A stretch of DNA of 64,000 bases from Verrucomicrobiales bacterium. GTDB taxonomy: Bacteria > Verrucomicrobiota > Verrucomicrobiia > Methylacidiphilales > JAAUTS01. This document shows, in pieces, positions 33,244-42,563 of the stretch. The stretch covers positions 310,001-374,000 of the forward strand of contig JAIRPN010000013.1 of assembly GCA_031256975.1 (NCBI GenBank), in the 5' to 3' direction. Position numbers and translations under genes: made by a program. Position 1 is the stretch's first letter. Every line of letters begins with the position of its first letter. The notes under the pieces were generated by a model. That model searched no databases and was not told the DNA's origin. It saw nothing but the letters and a program-made list of their open reading frames with translations.

Positions 33244-34527
33244 ATGCACCATTTTTATAAGAAGAACGGCTCTTTATTTTGCGAACAACTCAAGCTGGAC
33301 AATCTGGCAGAGAAGTATGGCACCCCGCTGTATGTGTATTCTGCCAACACTTTCCGGGAACATTATAACAAGTTGAACGACACGCTGGCGCCGCTCAATC
33401 CGATGATTTGTTTTGCGATGAAGGCAAATTCCAATCTGGCGGTGCTGCGCACGCTGGCGAAGGAGGGTGCGGGTTTTGACATCGTCAGTGGCGGCGAATT
33501 ATTCCGCGTGCTGAAGGCCGGGGGCAAGGCGGGCAAGTGTGTGTTTGCCGGAGTGGGCAAGACCGATGAGGAAATCGCCTACGCATTGAAGGAGGGAATC
33601 TACGCCTTCCATGTCGAGAGTTATCCCGAGTTAGAGCAGATCAACCGTGTCGCATTGAAGTTGAAGAAGGTTGCGCCGATTGCCGCGCGGGTGAACCCGA
33701 ACGTGGATGCGGATACGCATCACAAGATCACCACCGGCACTTATGAGAACAAGTTTGGTATTCCGTTCGAGGAGATTCCGGCGTTTTACGCCAAGGCTTC
33801 ACGGTTAGCGGGGATCAAGCTGCGCGGGGTGCAGGTGCACATCGGCTCGCAGATCACCAGTGTGAAGCCCTTTGCTGCTGCGGCGAAAAAGATGCTGCCG
33901 TTGGTGCGGACGCTAAAGGCCAAGTACGGCATTGAGTATTTTGGCATGGGCGGCGGTCTGGGCATCGTTTATGACCCGGCCTTGGAAAGCGGTTCGGCAG
34001 CCTGGTGGAACAAGCAAAAGAATCCGCCGCTAACCCCGGCGAGTTATGCCAAGGCGATCGTGCCGATTTTGAAGCCGCTCGGTTTGAAGGTTTTGCTGGA
34101 ACCGGGACGTTTTATTTCCGGTAACGCGGGCGTGTTGTTGGCGGAAGTGGTCCATGTGAAGAAGACTGCGAAGAAGAATTTCGTGATTGTCGACGCGGCG
34201 ATGAATGACTTGATCCGTCCGGCGTTTTACGAATCCTATCACCAGATCGAGCCGCTAACGGCGAAGTCGGGCAAGGCGATTTCCAGTGATGTGGTCGGGC
34301 CGATCTGTGAATCGGGTGACACCTTCTGCAAGAATCGTCCGTTGCCGCCGCTAAAGGCGGGGGATCGCGTGGCGTTCCTGAGCGCGGGGGCCTACGGTTT
34401 TGTGATGTCGTCGCAATATAACAGTCGTCCTCGCGCGGCGGAATTGCTGGTGGACGGCAGAAAGGTTGTGGTTGCGCGCAAGCGTGAAACCTTGGATGAT
34501 TTGATCCGCGGCGAAAGGGCTTCCTGA
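33244..34527 (+). CDS. lysA: Diaminopimelate decarboxylase
   Basis: 427 residues. It is PLP-dependent and converts meso-diaminopimelate to lysine. Seen are the PLP Lys in 'MICFAMKANSNLAVL', 'GVQVHIGSQI', the Gly-rich phosphate loop 'FGMGGGLGI', 'LLEPGRFISGNAG', and the catalytic 'GPICESGDTFCKN'. It lies 90 bases after argH with a motif copy (33194) in the gap, and 22 bases before dapF, also with a motif copy. Last step of lysine biosynthesis, grouped here with three earlier steps. Confidence 0.96.
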   Translation: MHHFYKKNGSLFCEQLKLDNLAEKYGTPLYVYSANTFREHYNKLNDTLAPLNPMICFAMKANSNLAVLRTLAKEGAGFDIVSGGELFRVLKAGGKAGKCVFAGVGKTDEEIAYALKEGIYAFHVESYPELEQINRVALKLKKVAPIAARVNPNVDADTHHKITTGTYENKFGIPFEEIPAFYAKASRLAGIKLRGVQVHIGSQITSVKPFAAAAKKMLPLVRTLKAKYGIEYFGMGGGLGIVYDPALESGSAAWWNKQKNPPLTPASYAKAIVPILKPLGLKVLLEPGRFISGNAGVLLAEVVHVKKTAKKNFVIVDAAMNDLIRPAFYESYHQIEPLTAKSGKAISSDVVGPICESGDTFCKNRPLPPLKAGDRVAFLSAGAYGFVMSSQYNSRPRAAELLVDGRKVVVARKRETLDDLIRGERAS

Positions 34528-34549
34528 CGCCGCTAACGGTAAAGTTGTT

Positions 34550-35359
34550 ATGAAGCTGAATTTTTTGAAGATGAACGGCGCAGGCAATGATTTTGTCTGT
34601 CTCGATAATCGGGCGAAAAAGCTGCGTCTGACCAAGAAGCAGATCGCCAAGCTGTGCTGCCGCCAATTTGGCGTCGGCGCGGACGGTTTATTGGTGCTGG
34701 AACCCGGTTCCAAGCTGACCGATTTCCGCATGCGTTATTACAACGCCGACGGGGGCGAGGCGGAAATGTGCGGTAATGGCGCGCGTTGTTTCGCCCGTTT
34801 TGCGCAAAAAGTCACCGGTATCCGCAAGAAGCAGATCAAGTTTGATACCGGCGCGGGTCCGGTTGGCGCGGAGTTTTTCGGCAAGCAAGTGCGCGTGGAG
34901 TTGACCTCGCCGCACAGCATGAAGCTGAACCAGAAAATTGAAACCTCGCAGGGGACGCTAACGGTGAACACTATCAACACCGGCGTGCCGCATGTGGTGT
35001 TGTTTGTCGAGGACTTGGAAAAGGTCGATATCCAGAAGCTCGGTGCAGAATTGCGTTATCACAAGGAATTCCAACCGAAGGGCACCAATGTGAATTTTGC
35101 GCAGGTGCTGGGGCCGGGCAAGATCCGGGTTCGTACTTATGAGCGCGGTGTGGAAAATGAGACACTGGCCTGCGGCACGGGCGTGACGGCGGTGGCGTTG
35201 ATTTCCTCGGCGGTGTACGGCTTCCAGGCGCCGGTATCGATCACGGTGTTGAGCGGTGATGTGTTGAAGGTTTTGTTCAAGGTGAACGGCGGGAATTTTG
35301 AGTCGGTCAAGTTGCACGGTCCGGCGGATTTCACTTTCAAAGGAGAGACAGATGTTTAA
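34550..35359 (+). CDS. dapF: Diaminopimelate epimerase
   Basis: 269 residues. It interconverts LL- and meso-diaminopimelate for lysine and peptidoglycan. Both catalytic Cys are present: 'GGEAEMCGNGARCFARF' and 'ENETLACGTGVTAVAL'. The N-terminal 'KMNGAGNDFVCLDNR' is also standard. It overlaps dapA by 8 bases, so the two are coupled. The presence of a true DapF means the organism does not depend only on the aminotransferase (DapL) product being meso. Confidence 0.96.
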   Translation: MKLNFLKMNGAGNDFVCLDNRAKKLRLTKKQIAKLCCRQFGVGADGLLVLEPGSKLTDFRMRYYNADGGEAEMCGNGARCFARFAQKVTGIRKKQIKFDTGAGPVGAEFFGKQVRVELTSPHSMKLNQKIETSQGTLTVNTINTGVPHVVLFVEDLEKVDIQKLGAELRYHKEFQPKGTNVNFAQVLGPGKIRVRTYERGVENETLACGTGVTAVALISSAVYGFQAPVSITVLSGDVLKVLFKVNGGNFESVKLHGPADFTFKGETDV

Positions 35360-36227
35360 GGGAACTATCACGGCGTTGGTGACGCCATTCAAGAACGGCT
35401 TGGTGGACACAGACGCGTTTTGCGCGTTGATCCGCCGCCAGGTGGAAGCCAAGGTTGAGGGCATCGTGCCGGTGGGTACCACCGGAGAGTCACCAACCTT
35501 GAACCATGATGAGCATATCCGCGTCATTGAGTTGGCGGTGCGTTGGGCGAACAAGCAAACCAAGGTAATCGCCGGAACCGGTTCCAATTCCACGCAGGAA
35601 GCGATTGAGTATACGCAGGAAGCGGAAAAGGTGGGCGCGGATGCCGTGCTGTTAGTGGCGCCGTATTATAACAAGCCGACGCAGGAAGGCGTGTACCGTC
35701 ATTTCATGGCGGTGGCGCAGAGCACGGCGTTGCCGATTGTGCTGTATTCAATCCCGGGCCGTTGTGGCATTGAGATTGCGGTGGAAACCGTGGCGCGTCT
35801 GGCCAAGGATGCGAAGAATATCGTGGCGATCAAGGAATCGGGCGGCAGCGTGGACCGTGTGAGCAAGTTGCGCCAGGTGTTGCCGGATGATTTTGATATT
35901 ATCAGCGGTGATGACGGGCTGACTTTGCCGTTCATGAGCGCGGGCGCGCGTGGTGTCATTAGTGTCGCCAGCAATTTGATCCCCGCCGAGGTGAAGTCGA
36001 TGGTGGACAGTGCGTTGTCGGGTGATTACCGCACGGCGGAAGCGTTGCACCGCAAGTATTATCCGGTGTTCACGGATATTTTTCTCGAATCGAATCCGTC
36101 ACCGATCAAGGCCGCTCTCAAGGCCAAGGGCTGGATGGATGATGAAGTGCGCCTGCCATTGGTGACGATGGGCGACGCTAATCGTGAGAAGTTATTGGCC
36201 ACCTTGAAGAAGGCCGGCGTGTTATGA
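35352..36227 (+). CDS. dapA: 4-hydroxy-tetrahydrodipicolinate synthase
   Basis: 291 residues from ATG 35352, with AGGAGAGA upstream. It condenses pyruvate with aspartate semialdehyde. Conserved parts are 'MFKGTITALVTPF', 'VPVGTTGESPTLNHDEH', the Tyr in 'APYYNKPTQEGVYRHF', and the Schiff-base Lys in 'IVAIKESGG'. It overlaps dapF upstream and dapB downstream (4 bases). Confidence 0.97.
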   Translation: MFKGTITALVTPFKNGLVDTDAFCALIRRQVEAKVEGIVPVGTTGESPTLNHDEHIRVIELAVRWANKQTKVIAGTGSNSTQEAIEYTQEAEKVGADAVLLVAPYYNKPTQEGVYRHFMAVAQSTALPIVLYSIPGRCGIEIAVETVARLAKDAKNIVAIKESGGSVDRVSKLRQVLPDDFDIISGDDGLTLPFMSAGARGVISVASNLIPAEVKSMVDSALSGDYRTAEALHRKYYPVFTDIFLESNPSPIKAALKAKGWMDDEVRLPLVTMGDANREKLLATLKKAGVL

Positions 36228-36961
36228 GTACCAAGATTGTGATGGTCGGCTCCAAGGGCCGCATGGGTCAGGCGATTATCCGGCTGGCGCAGGAAGACGC
36301 TAACTATGAACTGATTGGCGGCGTGGACGTGGGCGAGGATCTTTCGTCGTTAGCGGCCAAGACTGACGCAATCATTGATTTCAGCCACCACAGCAATACG
36401 CTGGCAGTCGCCGAACAGGCCGCCGCTAATGGCAAAGCCTTGGTGATCGGCACGACCGGACATAGTGATGAGCTGAAGAGCCAAGTGCTGGCTTACGGTA
36501 AAAAGATTCCGTTGATCTTCGCCTCGAATTATTCGGTTGGCGTGAACACCTTGTTTTATTTGACCGCCAAGGCTGCCGAGGTGTTGAACCAAGGGTTTGA
36601 TATGGAAGTGGTGGAAATGCATCACCGGCATAAAAAGGACGCGCCGAGCGGCACCGCCCGTACGCTGGTGGAAATTTTGGCCGAAGCCAAAGGCAAGAGT
36701 GTGGCCGAACTGGCCCGTCATGGTCGCGTCGGTGAACCCGGGCCGCGTACCGCCGATGAAATTGGTGTCCACGCCCTGCGTGGCGGAGACGTGGTCGGCG
36801 ATCACACGGTGATTTTTGCCGCTAATGGCGAACGGGTGGAATTGACCCACAAGGCTTCGAGCCGTGATACTTTTGCCGCAGGTTCCCTGCGCGCTGCCGC
36901 ATGGCTGCAAGGCAAGCTGGTGGGTGTTTATAGCATGTTTGACGTGCTGGGTTTCAAATAA
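36224..36961 (+). CDS. dapB: 4-hydroxy-tetrahydrodipicolinate reductase
   Basis: 245 residues. It reduces the DapA product with NAD(P)H. The N-terminal nucleotide loop is 'VGSKGRMGQAI'; the catalytic region is 'EVVEMHHRHKKDAPSGTA', with the His pair and Lys. Slightly shorter than E. coli DapB. It is the last gene of the run; the next gene converges on it. It contains four motif cores. Confidence 0.96.
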   Translation: MSTKIVMVGSKGRMGQAIIRLAQEDANYELIGGVDVGEDLSSLAAKTDAIIDFSHHSNTLAVAEQAAANGKALVIGTTGHSDELKSQVLAYGKKIPLIFASNYSVGVNTLFYLTAKAAEVLNQGFDMEVVEMHHRHKKDAPSGTARTLVEILAEAKGKSVAELARHGRVGEPGPRTADEIGVHALRGGDVVGDHTVIFAANGERVELTHKASSRDTFAAGSLRAAAWLQGKLVGVYSMFDVLGFK

Positions 36962-36971
36962 TCCGGCGCGT

Positions 36972-37847
36972 TTATTTCAAGATACCGAGCTTGTGCAGCC
37001 AGTCAGCGCAACGATCAGGCCAGACTTTGACATCTTTGTTGGAGCGCAGGCCATAGCCGTGTCCACCGGTGGGAAATAGCTGGAATTCATTAACTACCTT
37101 GGCTTCGTCGAGCGCTGCGTGGTAAAGCTTGCTGCCTTGCACAAAGGCATGGTCATCCTCGGTATGAATAATCAGCGTCGGAGGAATGTTAGTGCTAACC
37201 TTGATTTCCGGGGCCAGTTTGCCGTCGACTTCCAAGTAAGCGGGATAAACCAACACCACGTAATCCGGACGGCAGCTCAGTTGATCGGCGTCATCAATAG
37301 CGGGGTAAGCGGAGCTTTCGTAATTGGTGCTGAGGCGCGCCGAGAGATGACCGCCGGCGGAAAAACCGATGATGCCGAGTTTGGCGGGATCAATGTTCCA
37401 TTCCTTGGCATGCAGGCGTGCCAGCCGTACGGCACGCTGGATGTCCTGAAAGGCGCCGTCACGACCGGGGACGCGGTATTTCAATACGATGCCCGTAATG
37501 CCGAGCGAGTTCAACCAGGCGGCGATTTCGGTGCCTTCTTTGTTGTAGGCCAGTCCCCCGTAGCCGCCGCCGGGGGAAATGATCATCGCCGGAGCCGGAG
37601 TGGTGGCCGGAGCTTGGTAGACGGTCAAGGTTGGGGTGCCGACATTGATGATGCGGGTGACTTGATCTCCTTTGTCCGGCATCTGGCTTTCCGGCTTGGG
37701 ATTTTTCGGGCCGGGCATTTTGCCGTCCGGCCAAAGGTTCAAAGTGATGCCTGCGGTGGTTGGGGAAGGGGGAACAGGCTCCGCAAAGGCCGCGCCCGAA
37801 ATCGACAATAAGCAGCAAGTGAACAGGAAAAGGCGTGAAATTTGCAT
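36972..37847 (-). CDS. Secreted alpha/beta-hydrolase (BD-FAE/acetyl-xylan-esterase-like)
   Basis: 291 residues from ATG 37847 (AAGGG 5 bases upstream), giving a clean signal peptide 'MQISRLFLFTCCLLSISGAA'. Family features are the oxyanion motif 'ISPGGGYGGLAYNKEG', the nucleophile elbow 'GIIGFSAGGHLSARL', and a late 'TEDDHAFVQG' and 'GGHGYGL' supplying Asp and His. Related secreted enzymes remove acetyl or feruloyl groups from plant polysaccharides. It lies between dapB and tRNA-Tyr as a lone leftward gene. Confidence 0.9.
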   Translation of the reverse strand: MQISRLFLFTCCLLSISGAAFAEPVPPSPTTAGITLNLWPDGKMPGPKNPKPESQMPDKGDQVTRIINVGTPTLTVYQAPATTPAPAMIISPGGGYGGLAYNKEGTEIAAWLNSLGITGIVLKYRVPGRDGAFQDIQRAVRLARLHAKEWNIDPAKLGIIGFSAGGHLSARLSTNYESSAYPAIDDADQLSCRPDYVVLVYPAYLEVDGKLAPEIKVSTNIPPTLIIHTEDDHAFVQGSKLYHAALDEAKVVNEFQLFPTGGHGYGLRSNKDVKVWPDRCADWLHKLGILK

Positions 37848-37891
37848 GAAGGCCCTTTTTAAGGATTTTAATGGCAAAGCCAAGGGTGAAA

Positions 37892-37976
37892 TGGTGGGCG
37901 GAAGTGGATTCGAACCACTGAAGGCAAAGCCAGCAGATTTACAGTCTGCCCCGTTTGGCCACTCCGGAATCCGCCC
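37892..37976 (-). tRNA. tRNA-Tyr (GTA anticodon)
   Basis: On the minus strand, acceptor GGGCGGA (37976-37970) pairs with TCCGCCC (37902-37896). A is the discriminator and CCA is encoded (37894-37892). The anticodon GTA lies at 37942-37940. A long variable arm between anticodon and T stems fits the class-II form of tRNA-Tyr. Confidence 0.95.
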
Positions 37977-38043
37977 GAAGAGTTGAAAATAATATGTACA
38001 GTTCAGGAAATCGTCAACACGCGAAGTGAAGTTTTTTGCGGCT

Positions 38044-39012
38044 TTATTTTGCCTTGGCAGCCAGGTTGATCTGGTCCTTGATGGTGCTTTTTACCTCAAG
38101 GATCATGATGTTTTCCGCCGCCATGCGCTCGATGCCCCGGGTATAGCCGATGGAAGGGCTGATGACGTAATCGCCGCGCCAGACGTAGGTCTGGGCCTTG
38201 CCGTTGACGGTGACCGGCCAAAGTTCATGCAGGGTGATGGAGATGTAATAACTGGAAGCGGAATAGTAAGTGAGGTCGGCCAGTTGGTAACCGGTGGCGG
38301 TTTTCAGTGCATGCACGGCCCCGAGGCCGATGTTTTGGCTGCCCTGGATTTTTTCATTTTCCCAATAATAAACCACCGGCAGGTTGACGCCGGGTTTGCC
38401 GGTCATGATTTCATCCATGACGCTGACAAAGCGCTTTAACACCGGGGAGCGTTGCTTGAGCAGGCCGACCAATTCCGGTGCCAGCTTGAAAGGGGTGCCG
38501 CCCAAGTCATAGGGTTCAGCCTTCAATAAGCCGTTGCTTTGAAAAGTCGTGGCACGATCGAGCAGAATTGCAGACCAGGTCGAGTTGATCTTATCCGATG
38601 AGCCGTTTTTGAAGGCGTCTGACAAACGGTTTTTTTCCGCAGTGGAAAGATTCAGCCATTTGAGGGTCTTGAGCGAGGAATCAGTGATATTGAGTTTCCT
38701 GAAATTATCGATGGCAGCGGGCTTGGACAGCAGGTAATCGTTCTCGGTGGTGCTGTCTTCCACGCGACGGATGACCCCGGCCGCCTGGTCGACGCTGACC
38801 GGCAGCAGGTAATTGGATTCGGTGCCGATGTTCAATGCCGATCCGGAAATCGGCACGCGGGAACAGTTGATGATGCCGTTGGCGAGGGCATCGGGGCCGG
38901 ACATGTCGATGCCCGAATAAGTTTGCGCTTCTTTCCAGGAATCCTGGGCTTGCACCGGGTTGCAGGAAAACACTGCAAGGGCTGCCATGGCAAGTGAGGT
39001 TAACAACCGCAT
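38044..39012 (-). CDS. Exported protein, function unknown
   Basis: 322 residues from ATG 39012, which yields a signal peptide ('MRLLTSLAMAALAVFSC', then 'NPVQAQ'); the longer frame would add an unlikely basic leader. The mature part is alpha/beta with no recognised motif. Segments such as 'PVVYYWENEKIQGSQNIGLG' and 'YYISITLHELWPV' suggest beta strands near the C-terminus. It stands between tRNA-Tyr and ribF with a 59-base gap to ribF. No paralogue in the window. Confidence 0.72.
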   Translation of the reverse strand: MRLLTSLAMAALAVFSCNPVQAQDSWKEAQTYSGIDMSGPDALANGIINCSRVPISGSALNIGTESNYLLPVSVDQAAGVIRRVEDSTTENDYLLSKPAAIDNFRKLNITDSSLKTLKWLNLSTAEKNRLSDAFKNGSSDKINSTWSAILLDRATTFQSNGLLKAEPYDLGGTPFKLAPELVGLLKQRSPVLKRFVSVMDEIMTGKPGVNLPVVYYWENEKIQGSQNIGLGAVHALKTATGYQLADLTYYSASSYYISITLHELWPVTVNGKAQTYVWRGDYVISPSIGYTRGIERMAAENIMILEVKSTIKDQINLAAKAK

Positions 39013-39071
39013 TGGGTTTAAATAGGGGATTGTCCTGATTTCGCAAACCAAATATGACAGGATGTTAACCA

Positions 39072-39995
39072 TTAGCTTCTGTTGTGAAATTCCTTGGCGG
39101 CGGCGATGTCGCATTCCAGTTGTTCCTTGAGTTGTTGCAGGGACGGGAATTTTTGTTCCGCTCGCCAGAATTTTTGCGGACAGACGCTAATGGTGAGTCC
39201 GTAAATGTCGCGATTGAAATCAAGCAGATGTGATTCGATGGTTAGCGTCGCAACCTTGGAATCAACCGACGGTTTATAGCCGATGTTGATTGCGGCCGGA
39301 CAAGGCTTGTCATCGATGATGACCCGGCCGAAATAGACGCCCTGTGGTGGCAGGCATTGGTCCTTGGTGGCGAGATTGGCGGTTGGAAAACCGATCTGGC
39401 GCCCCAATTGGTTGCCGCGGACCACGGTGCCGAACAACGAATAAGGCTTGCCCAGCAGGTCGGAGGCGGTTGCCAGTTCCCCGCTAACCACGAATTGCCG
39501 GATTCGGCTGCTGCTCACCGGCTGGCCGTGGTATTCGACAAAGTCGGTCGCCATTAGCGTGATCTGTCGAGACGAACACCAGTCGCGCAGCATGGCGACA
39601 TCGCCCTGGCGGTTGTGTCCGAAGCGCCAGTTGGCGCCGACGGAAATACGCTGCAAGTTTGGGAAATTATTACCCAGTTCCTGTAAAAACTGCCCGGCGC
39701 TGGTTAGCGCCATTTGCGAATCGAAGGGCAGCAGCACGATGTTATTCACACCGAGTTGTCCGAGGTCATGCAGCTTGTGTGGCAGGCCGGTGAGCAGTCG
39801 CGGGGCTTTGTCCGGGAACAAAACTGCCTGCGGGTGCGGTTCGAAAGTCAGCACCCCGCCGCTCATGGCGAAACCGTCGGCCAACGCATTGCCGATCACT
39901 TGCTGGTGACCGCGATGGATTCCGTCAAAGAAGCCGAGTGCCAGCGAGCGGATGTCGTTGCTGGAGGCCTCGGCGAATGAGCGGAACACGTTCAT
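39072..39995 (-). CDS. ribF: Bifunctional riboflavin kinase / FAD synthetase
   Basis: 307 residues. The N-terminal FAD synthetase half has the nucleotidyltransferase motif 'LALGFFDGIHRGHQQV' and a late 'SSSRIRQFVVSGE'. The C-terminal flavokinase half has 'VVRGNQLGRQIGFPTANL' and 'AAINIGYKPSVDSK'. Makes FMN then FAD in the cytosol. It is 12 bases after truB in an operon read leftward (FHA protein, nrnA, truB, ribF); truB-ribF adjacency is common in bacteria. Confidence 0.96.
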   Translation of the reverse strand: MNVFRSFAEASSNDIRSLALGFFDGIHRGHQQVIGNALADGFAMSGGVLTFEPHPQAVLFPDKAPRLLTGLPHKLHDLGQLGVNNIVLLPFDSQMALTSAGQFLQELGNNFPNLQRISVGANWRFGHNRQGDVAMLRDWCSSRQITLMATDFVEYHGQPVSSSRIRQFVVSGELATASDLLGKPYSLFGTVVRGNQLGRQIGFPTANLATKDQCLPPQGVYFGRVIIDDKPCPAAINIGYKPSVDSKVATLTIESHLLDFNRDIYGLTISVCPQKFWRAEQKFPSLQQLKEQLECDIAAAKEFHNRS

Positions 39996-40007
39996 GGTTG
40001 GCGGCCC

Positions 40008-40739
40008 TTATTGGCGGCGGATGCGGGAAATGTCGGCCAGGCCGAGGATTTTCGGCGCGATGTCGGCGATGGAAGAGGCGTTTTCCAATTCCTCGAACTT
40101 GATGGCGTTTTCCAGCGAGAAATTGCCCGAGCGCGTGCGGCGCAACGCGGCCAGATGCCCGCCACAGCCGAGTTCGTGGCCGATGTCGTTGCAGTAAGTG
40201 CGGACGTAAAAGCCCTTGCTGCATTTGATGATGAAGTCAATGGTCGGCAAGGAAACATTGGTCAGTTTGTAGGAATAGACGTGCACCAGGCGGGGTTCGC
40301 GTTCCACCACCTTGCCTTGGCGGGCGAGCTTGTACAGCGGCACGCCGTCCTTTTTCAAGGCGCTAACCATGGGCGGCGTCTGGTAAAAATCACCCTTGAA
40401 TTTATCGAATGCCAGATTGATGCTCTGTTCCGACAAATCGCCGACCGGTTTGGATTCGGTGACTTCGCCCTCGGCATCCTGCGTGTTGGTGACTTCGCCG
40501 AGTTTGAGCTTGCCGACGTATTCCTTGTCCTCCGACATCAACAAATCCTGCACCTTGGTGGCGCGGCCCAATACCAGCATCAGCAGGCCGGTGGCCATCG
40601 GGTCGAGCGTGCCGCAATGGCCGACCTTCTTGAACTTGAAGCGGCGGCGGACGAAGTCGACGATGTCGTGGGAGGTGCAATTCTGGGGTTTGTCGACGAG
40701 CAAAAGGCCGTCGGGCTGCTGGGGTGTTCCGGTAATCAT
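40008..40739 (-). CDS. truB: tRNA pseudouridine-55 synthase
   Basis: 243 residues. Family motifs are 'DGLLLVDKPQNCTSHDIVDF', 'KVGHCGTLDPMATGLLMLVL' with the catalytic Asp, and 'KCSKGFYVRTYCNDIGHELG'. It modifies U55 in the T-loop of tRNAs. Shorter than E. coli TruB because the C-terminal PUA-like extension is reduced. It overlaps the nrnA stop by 4 bases. Confidence 0.96.
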   Translation of the reverse strand: MITGTPQQPDGLLLVDKPQNCTSHDIVDFVRRRFKFKKVGHCGTLDPMATGLLMLVLGRATKVQDLLMSEDKEYVGKLKLGEVTNTQDAEGEVTESKPVGDLSEQSINLAFDKFKGDFYQTPPMVSALKKDGVPLYKLARQGKVVEREPRLVHVYSYKLTNVSLPTIDFIIKCSKGFYVRTYCNDIGHELGCGGHLAALRRTRSGNFSLENAIKFEELENASSIADIAPKILGLADISRIRRQ

Positions 40740-41713
40740 TTGGTGAATTCCTTTCTGAGTCGGGCCAGGACGAGTTCGCGGCTGGCGGTGCCGTTGGTCT
40801 TAAAGCCGATGCCTGCCGCGCCGGGATGTCCGCCGCCGCCGAACTCCTGCGCGAGCTCGCTAACGTTGATCCTGCCCTTGGAGCGCAGGCTGACTTTCAG
40901 GCCGTCGTTCGGCTTGAGTTCGAAGAACGCGGACAATTCGGTGCCGCTAACGGTGAGGCCGGCCTCGACAATGCCCTCGGTGTCCTCGGGCAGGGCGCCG
41001 AGTTCGGTGAAATCCTTCACGGTTAGCGTGGTGTGCGCCAGCGCGCCGTCGAATTCGAATTGCAAGCCGGCCAGCGCGTGCTGCATCAACTTGAAACGGG
41101 GCAGTGAAATCGACTGATAGCAATGCTTCGCCAACTCGGCGGGATCTGCGCCCTTGGACACCAACAGCGAGGCTTGGTCGAAAGTGCGCGGGCTGGTGCC
41201 GCGGTAACGGAACGAGCCGGTGTCGGTCATGATGCCGACGTATAACGAGGCGGCAATTTCCGCCGTTAGCGGCCAGCGAGCCTCGGCGATGAGGTCGGTG
41301 ATGATGCTGGCGGTGGCGGGTTGCGAAGGGTCGATGAATTGGTTTTTGCCGTACAGCGTGTTGCTGACGTGGTGGTCGACATTCCAGTCGATCGGCACGC
41401 CAACGGCGGGCTTGAGGGAGTCTGCCAGGCCAAGGCGATCCTCGGTGGAAGTGTCGAGCGCGACAATCAGGTCGGCGGGGGGAAGTTGTTCCGGGGTTTT
41501 CTCGATCAACTCGGCGCGCGGCAGGAAATGATACAGGTTGTTCAAACCGTCACGGTTGAAAATACGCACCTGCTTGCCTTGCGCAATCAGGCTCAGGCCG
41601 AGTCCGAGCGTGCTGCCATAGGCGTCGCCGTCGGGCCGGATATGGCTGAGCAAAATGATGGAATTGGCGCGTTGCAGCGCGGCGATGAGGTCGCTGTAGT
41701 GGTCGGCGTGCAT
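40736..41713 (-). CDS. nrnA: DHH-family bifunctional oligoribonuclease / PAP phosphatase (NrnA-like)
   Basis: 325 residues. DHH motifs appear in order: 'LLSHIRPDGDAYGSTLGL' (DxD), 'ALDTSTEDRLG', 'NVDHHVSNTLYGK' (the DHH itself), and the DHHA1 domain with 'GGGGHPGAAGIGFK'. NrnA-type enzymes degrade nano-RNA and dephosphorylate pAp. In many genomes the gene sits beside truB/ribF, as here. Confidence 0.93.
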   Translation of the reverse strand: MHADHYSDLIAALQRANSIILLSHIRPDGDAYGSTLGLGLSLIAQGKQVRIFNRDGLNNLYHFLPRAELIEKTPEQLPPADLIVALDTSTEDRLGLADSLKPAVGVPIDWNVDHHVSNTLYGKNQFIDPSQPATASIITDLIAEARWPLTAEIAASLYVGIMTDTGSFRYRGTSPRTFDQASLLVSKGADPAELAKHCYQSISLPRFKLMQHALAGLQFEFDGALAHTTLTVKDFTELGALPEDTEGIVEAGLTVSGTELSAFFELKPNDGLKVSLRSKGRINVSELAQEFGGGGHPGAAGIGFKTNGTASRELVLARLRKEFTK

Positions 41714-41715
41714 GG

Positions 41716-42351
41716 TTATTTCTGGATGTAAAAACGGGCCGGAATGGGGCCGATATGGATGCCGTCGCCGTCATGCAACTTGACGGGCTTGTCGACCCGG
41801 TTGCCGTTGACGTAAGTGCCGTTCAGCGATCCCAGATCGGACAGTTGCACCTGGCGGTCGACGGTGATTTCAAACAGGCAGTGACGGCGGGAAACCGATT
41901 CGTTCTCAAGGATGATGTCATTGTTCGAAGTCTTGCCGACATAGGTGCCTTCCGGCTTGAGCAGGAAACTTTTTTCCCCGTCGCCAACCTGGCAGAGCAG
42001 CAGGAAATTGCCGCTGGGAACGTAGTCGTTGGCGATTTCGGCTTTCTTTATGTTGAGCCGGACGGTTTTGACCTTTTCGTCGGCGCGGCGGGCGGCCTCA
42101 AGCAGCACATATTCGGCCGACTTGTTGATGGTGGCGGGGGCGGCCTCGCTGTTAGCGTCGTAAACCGCGATGCCGCTGTCGCTTTCCAGCATCGCGTAAA
42201 GGGCGTCCTCGCCGCCGAAATTGTCGAATTCCGCATGCAGGGCGTGGCCGTCGCGGACATGAATCTGGCCCTGCAATCCGTCGCGGGTGTAGCGAATTGT
42301 GCCAGAGCGGTTTGACAACTGACAGAGGTTTAACAATTCTACTAATTTCAT
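41716..42351 (-). CDS. DUF4388 (PATAN)-FHA signalling protein
   Basis: 211 residues. Residues 1-75 are a DUF4388-type domain ('VELLNLCQLSNRSGTIRYT', then 'GHALHAEFDNFGGEDALY'), common in gliding and polarity systems. Residues 115-205 form a forkhead-associated domain: 'NNDIILENESVSRRHCLFE' (Ser-Arg-Arg-His phosphothreonine pocket) and 'LGSLNGTYVNGNRV'. It reads threonine phosphorylation. It heads the nrnA-truB-ribF operon and is divergent from the roadblock/MglA genes, a context that makes a link to that GTPase plausible. Confidence 0.88.
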   Translation of the reverse strand: MKLVELLNLCQLSNRSGTIRYTRDGLQGQIHVRDGHALHAEFDNFGGEDALYAMLESDSGIAVYDANSEAAPATINKSAEYVLLEAARRADEKVKTVRLNIKKAEIANDYVPSGNFLLLCQVGDGEKSFLLKPEGTYVGKTSNNDIILENESVSRRHCLFEITVDRQVQLSDLGSLNGTYVNGNRVDKPVKLHDGDGIHIGPIPARFYIQK

Positions 42352-42563
42352 TTGGTTCTATGATTAGTTCATTTTCCGGCGGGTAAACTACCGCCACGAA
42401 ATTGCCATAATTCTTCAAAGAATCCCATAATTATTGACCGAGGTCATCCACTTTTTATTGCAATCGGCCATTTTCCGCACAGTTTGATTTTTTGCCGGTT
42501 TGGCGGTAAAATTCTGCAAATTGGCAAGCCATGTGCTAATTGTGTTATACAAGGGGGGTTATT

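Noticed and set aside
40011-41117. 368-codon open frame antisense to truB and nrnA
   Set aside because: It spans two well-supported genes and shows no domain; shadow frame.
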